NCBI GenBank assembly: GCA_902475005.1
Contig: CABRXV010000028.1
Span: 1-25,100, forward strand
Direction of reading: 5' to 3'
Length of the DNA stretch: 25,100 nucleotides
Source of the DNA: CABRXV01 sp900754955
Lineage (GTDB): Bacteria > Actinomycetota > Coriobacteriia > Coriobacteriales > Eggerthellaceae
Part shown: one piece after another, positions 23,523 through 25,100 of the stretch
Layout: each line of letters opens with the position of its first letter
Numbering within the stretch: the first letter of the stretch is position 1
Notes under the pieces: generated by a model
What the model saw: the letters and a program-made list of their open reading frames with translations, nothing else
Told to the model about the DNA's origin: nothing
The model's database searches: none
Program-made: the position numbers and the translations under genes

Positions 23523-23797
23523 GCACATCATCCGAACTCCGCATTTCAAGCGAGATTATAAGGCGTTGATGAAGAAGCGTTACAACGCGGATCATTTTTG
23601 AGATGGCGTTGCGAGCACTTGTCGCTCAAGATGAAAACGCGTTGCGCACCAGGTATCGGGATCATGCGCTCAAGGGCGAATGGGAGGGGTATCGCGAGCT
23701 GCATGTTGCGGCGGACTGGCTGCTGATTTACCGCATTAATAAGGGCGAGCTGCAGCTTGTGTTAACGCGCACTGGTTCGCACGACGACCTGTTTTAA
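23515..23797 (+). pseudogene. YafQ-like RelE-family mRNA interferase toxin, frame broken by one base
   Basis: The frame opens at the ATG at 23515 (MIKHIIRTPHFKRDYKALMK...) and stops at TGA 23599-23601, after 28 residues. The rest continues in the +1 frame to 23797. Reading one T fewer in the TTTTT run at 23595-23599 gives a continuous 93-residue protein, the normal YafQ length. The downstream part has the features of the YafQ active site: RDHALKG, ELHVAADW and TRTGSHDDLF correspond to His50, His63, Asp67 and His87 of E. coli YafQ. So there is one break and no other decay visible. It may be a recent inactivation, a sequencing error in the T run, or a +1 frameshift at UUU-UGA. YafQ cuts mRNA on the ribosome. 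Confidence 0.85.
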
Positions 23798-23816
23798 GCG
23801 TCGTGGTGCGTGTCGT

Positions 23817-24833
23817 TTAGATGAGGTCGTAGGGCATCTTTCGCTTGATCAGGTAGAACACGAGGCAGAAAAGTGTCACGAGACCGAAGCGCGGCTCGAT
23901 GCCGGGCAATCCGCAGGCGCAGAGGATCACGAAGAAGCGCGCGGCGTAGAACAGGGCGCGGCGCGCACCCGCGCGCGGCCTCGTCTCGAACGTCATGCGC
24001 ACGAACGAGCCACCGGGCGTTCTGCCGCCGCGGTGCCAGGGGATGACCACCTCAACGACGACAAGCGCGAGCGTGCCGAGCAGCGCCGTGAGGGGTAGTG
24101 CGAAGAGGGGCGCGAAGGGCGCGCCGGTTGCGTAGAGCGCCAGCATGAGGGCGGCGCCCGCCACGAGTGACGCGACGAGCGCAAGTGTCGCATCGATGCA
24201 GAACGCCACCATACGGCGCACGAAGCCAGGTTTGTCCGTAATGGGCGGCTCGACGTCGGGGCGGGCGGGGAGCACGCGGCCGAGCGCCGCGGCTCCGAAC
24301 CACCCGATCAACGCGCCGGCGGTGTTGGTGATGAGGTCGGTCGTCTCGAAGGTGCGGTAGGCGTACGGATAGATGCCGAAGAGCCCCGTGAGCTGCGCGC
24401 ATTCGATGACGAGCGATACGGCGAATCCGACGACGAGCGCATGGGGCCATCTCCAGCGCAGGCCGCGCTGCACGATGAAGCCGAGCGGCACGAAGAGCGC
24501 CGTGTTGGCGACAAGCTGTGCTACGGGTGCGATGCCGTCTTTGCGGATGTCGTCGATGAAGTGGAGCGGGTTGAGGATAGGGTCGAGCCCGTAGGTGATG
24601 CCTGGGCCTGTGTCGCCCGAGGGGAGCGGGTAGAGCGTGAAGCAGGCGAGGCCCATGAGATAGAGCACCGCGATGTATGCGCCGGCGGCCGACAGTGCGC
24701 GGATGTGCCCGTCGCGGTGGTACAGGTAGGCGAGGATGGGCAGCGTGAGCGTCATCGACGCGAACGGCCAGATGAGCAGCGCCGCCTCGAAGCTTGCGCT
24801 GTAGCTGGAGAGAAACCGCGTGATGAACCCCAT
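23817..24833 (-). CDS. VanZ-like domain fused to an RDD domain, membrane protein
   Basis: The product has 338 residues; the ATG at 24833 follows AAAGG. The N-terminal half (about 1-190) has four or five membrane helices and VanZ-family motifs: NTALFVPLGFIVQ, VIECAQLTG and the RTFETTDLITNTAGALIGW segment. The C-terminal half (about 205-338) is an RDD domain: it begins GFVRRMVAFCIDATLALVAS and includes a PWHRGGRTPGGSFVRM-like stretch typical of that family. VanZ of enterococci gives low-level teicoplanin resistance by an unknown route; most VanZ-like proteins have no known function. RDD proteins are poorly known, some being linked to ion transport. No van genes are near, so no resistance role is claimed. 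The gene runs tail to tail with the toxin remnant. Confidence 0.88.
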   Translation of the reverse strand: MGFITRFLSSYSASFEAALLIWPFASMTLTLPILAYLYHRDGHIRALSAAGAYIAVLYLMGLACFTLYPLPSGDTGPGITYGLDPILNPLHFIDDIRKDGIAPVAQLVANTALFVPLGFIVQRGLRWRWPHALVVGFAVSLVIECAQLTGLFGIYPYAYRTFETTDLITNTAGALIGWFGAAALGRVLPARPDVEPPITDKPGFVRRMVAFCIDATLALVASLVAGAALMLALYATGAPFAPLFALPLTALLGTLALVVVEVVIPWHRGGRTPGGSFVRMTFETRPRAGARRALFYAARFFVILCACGLPGIEPRFGLVTLFCLVFYLIKRKMPYDLI

Positions 24834-24994
24834 GACCGAACCTTTCGCCGACGTTGACAGGTTCGATTGTCGACGCAGGGCGTGTGAGCTGCCATCGATT
24901 TGCCTTGCGCGCGCCTTACGCTTTTGTCATGCGCCCGATGATGAGGCGTTGCGTGACGTGTAGGGTTCCTTCCGAAAAAATTTGAAGATACCTC

Positions 24995-25022
24995 TTGTCA
25001 GAGCAAGTGCTTGTGCTAATAT
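24995..25022 (+). promoter_or_regulatory. Promoter of tRNA-Ala
   Basis: TTGTCA (24995-25000) and TAATAT (25017-25022) are 16 bases apart, and TGC before the -10 makes it extended as well. Transcription would start near 25029, about 11 bases before the mature tRNA. Confidence 0.75.
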
Positions 25023-25039
25023 ATCCCTCGCACCTTTTC

Positions 25040-25100
25040 GGGGCCTTAGCTCAGCTGGGAGAGCGCATGGCTGGCAGCCATGAGGTCAGGGGTTCGATCC
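25040..25100 (+). tRNA. tRNA-Ala (GGC), 5' part, cut by the window edge
   Basis: The acceptor strand GGGGCCT starts at 25040, followed by TA, a D-arm (GCTC-AGCTGGGA-GAGC), an anticodon arm with stem CATGG/CCATG and loop CTGGCAG giving anticodon GGC, a variable loop and most of the T-arm (GGTTCGATCC). It reads GCC and GCU alanine codons. The last 15 or so bases lie beyond the window. Confidence 0.95.

Noticed and set aside
23817..24833. Glycopeptide resistance gene vanZ
   Set aside because: Only a VanZ-like domain is present, fused to RDD, and no vanHAX-type genes are nearby. Calling resistance would go beyond the sequence.

Overview
The window reads as chromosome of a high-GC actinobacterium, most likely class Coriobacteriia (Eggerthellaceae-like). 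This rests on strong G/C third-position codon bias, a high-molecular-weight rubredoxin typical of anaerobes, a short B12-dependent MetH with a separate reactivation protein, an Mrp protein with extra cysteines, and extended -10 promoters. The taxonomic call is inference. Both edges cut tRNA genes: tRNA-Pro(CGG) on the left and tRNA-Ala(GGC) on the right.

From 1 to 5.3 kb, a tRNA-Pro 3' end and its terminator are followed by an orphan AAA-type ATPase preceded by three tandem 10-bp repeats, then tatA, greA and clpC. clpC has a near-perfect CIRCE operator (HrcA binding site) over its promoter. From 5.3 to 6.1 kb, a minus-strand type II toxin-antitoxin pair (ribbon-helix-helix antitoxin plus PIN toxin) lies behind a palindromic operator. 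A flavin reductase-rubredoxin fusion follows.

From 7.0 to 11.6 kb come ispD and ispF (non-mevalonate isoprenoid synthesis), cysS behind a structured leader, and a U32-family protein two bases after cysS. From 11.6 to 15.9 kb is a methionine-folate unit: metF, apparently leaderless, then a stand-alone MetH reactivation domain, then metH lacking that domain. The last two genes overlap. A 99-residue unknown protein and an Mrp/ApbC-type Fe-S carrier follow, each with its own promoter and terminator.

From 17.36 to 17.96 kb there is no recognisable gene. The first half is a degenerate repeat built on GGCAAGCYAGG; the second half is AT-rich with a large hairpin and two related A-tract modules. From 18.0 to 21.6 kb, on the minus strand, an OmpR-type regulator, a histidine kinase and a TVP38/DedA-like membrane protein form an operon. 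A 36-codon ORF overlaps the last stop codon as ATGA. A Bcr/CflA-type efflux transporter follows on the minus strand.

From 23.2 to 23.8 kb, a second toxin-antitoxin locus pairs a Phd/YefM-like antitoxin with a YafQ-like toxin whose frame is broken by one base at a TTTTT run (UUU-UGA). All expected catalytic residues lie beyond the break. A VanZ-RDD fusion membrane protein (minus) and the promoter of tRNA-Ala close the window. No prophage, IS element, CRISPR array or biosynthetic cluster was seen. The best candidates for something new are the frameshifted toxin, the gene-free repeat region, the ATPase with 10-bp repeats, the cysS leader and the small coupled ORF.
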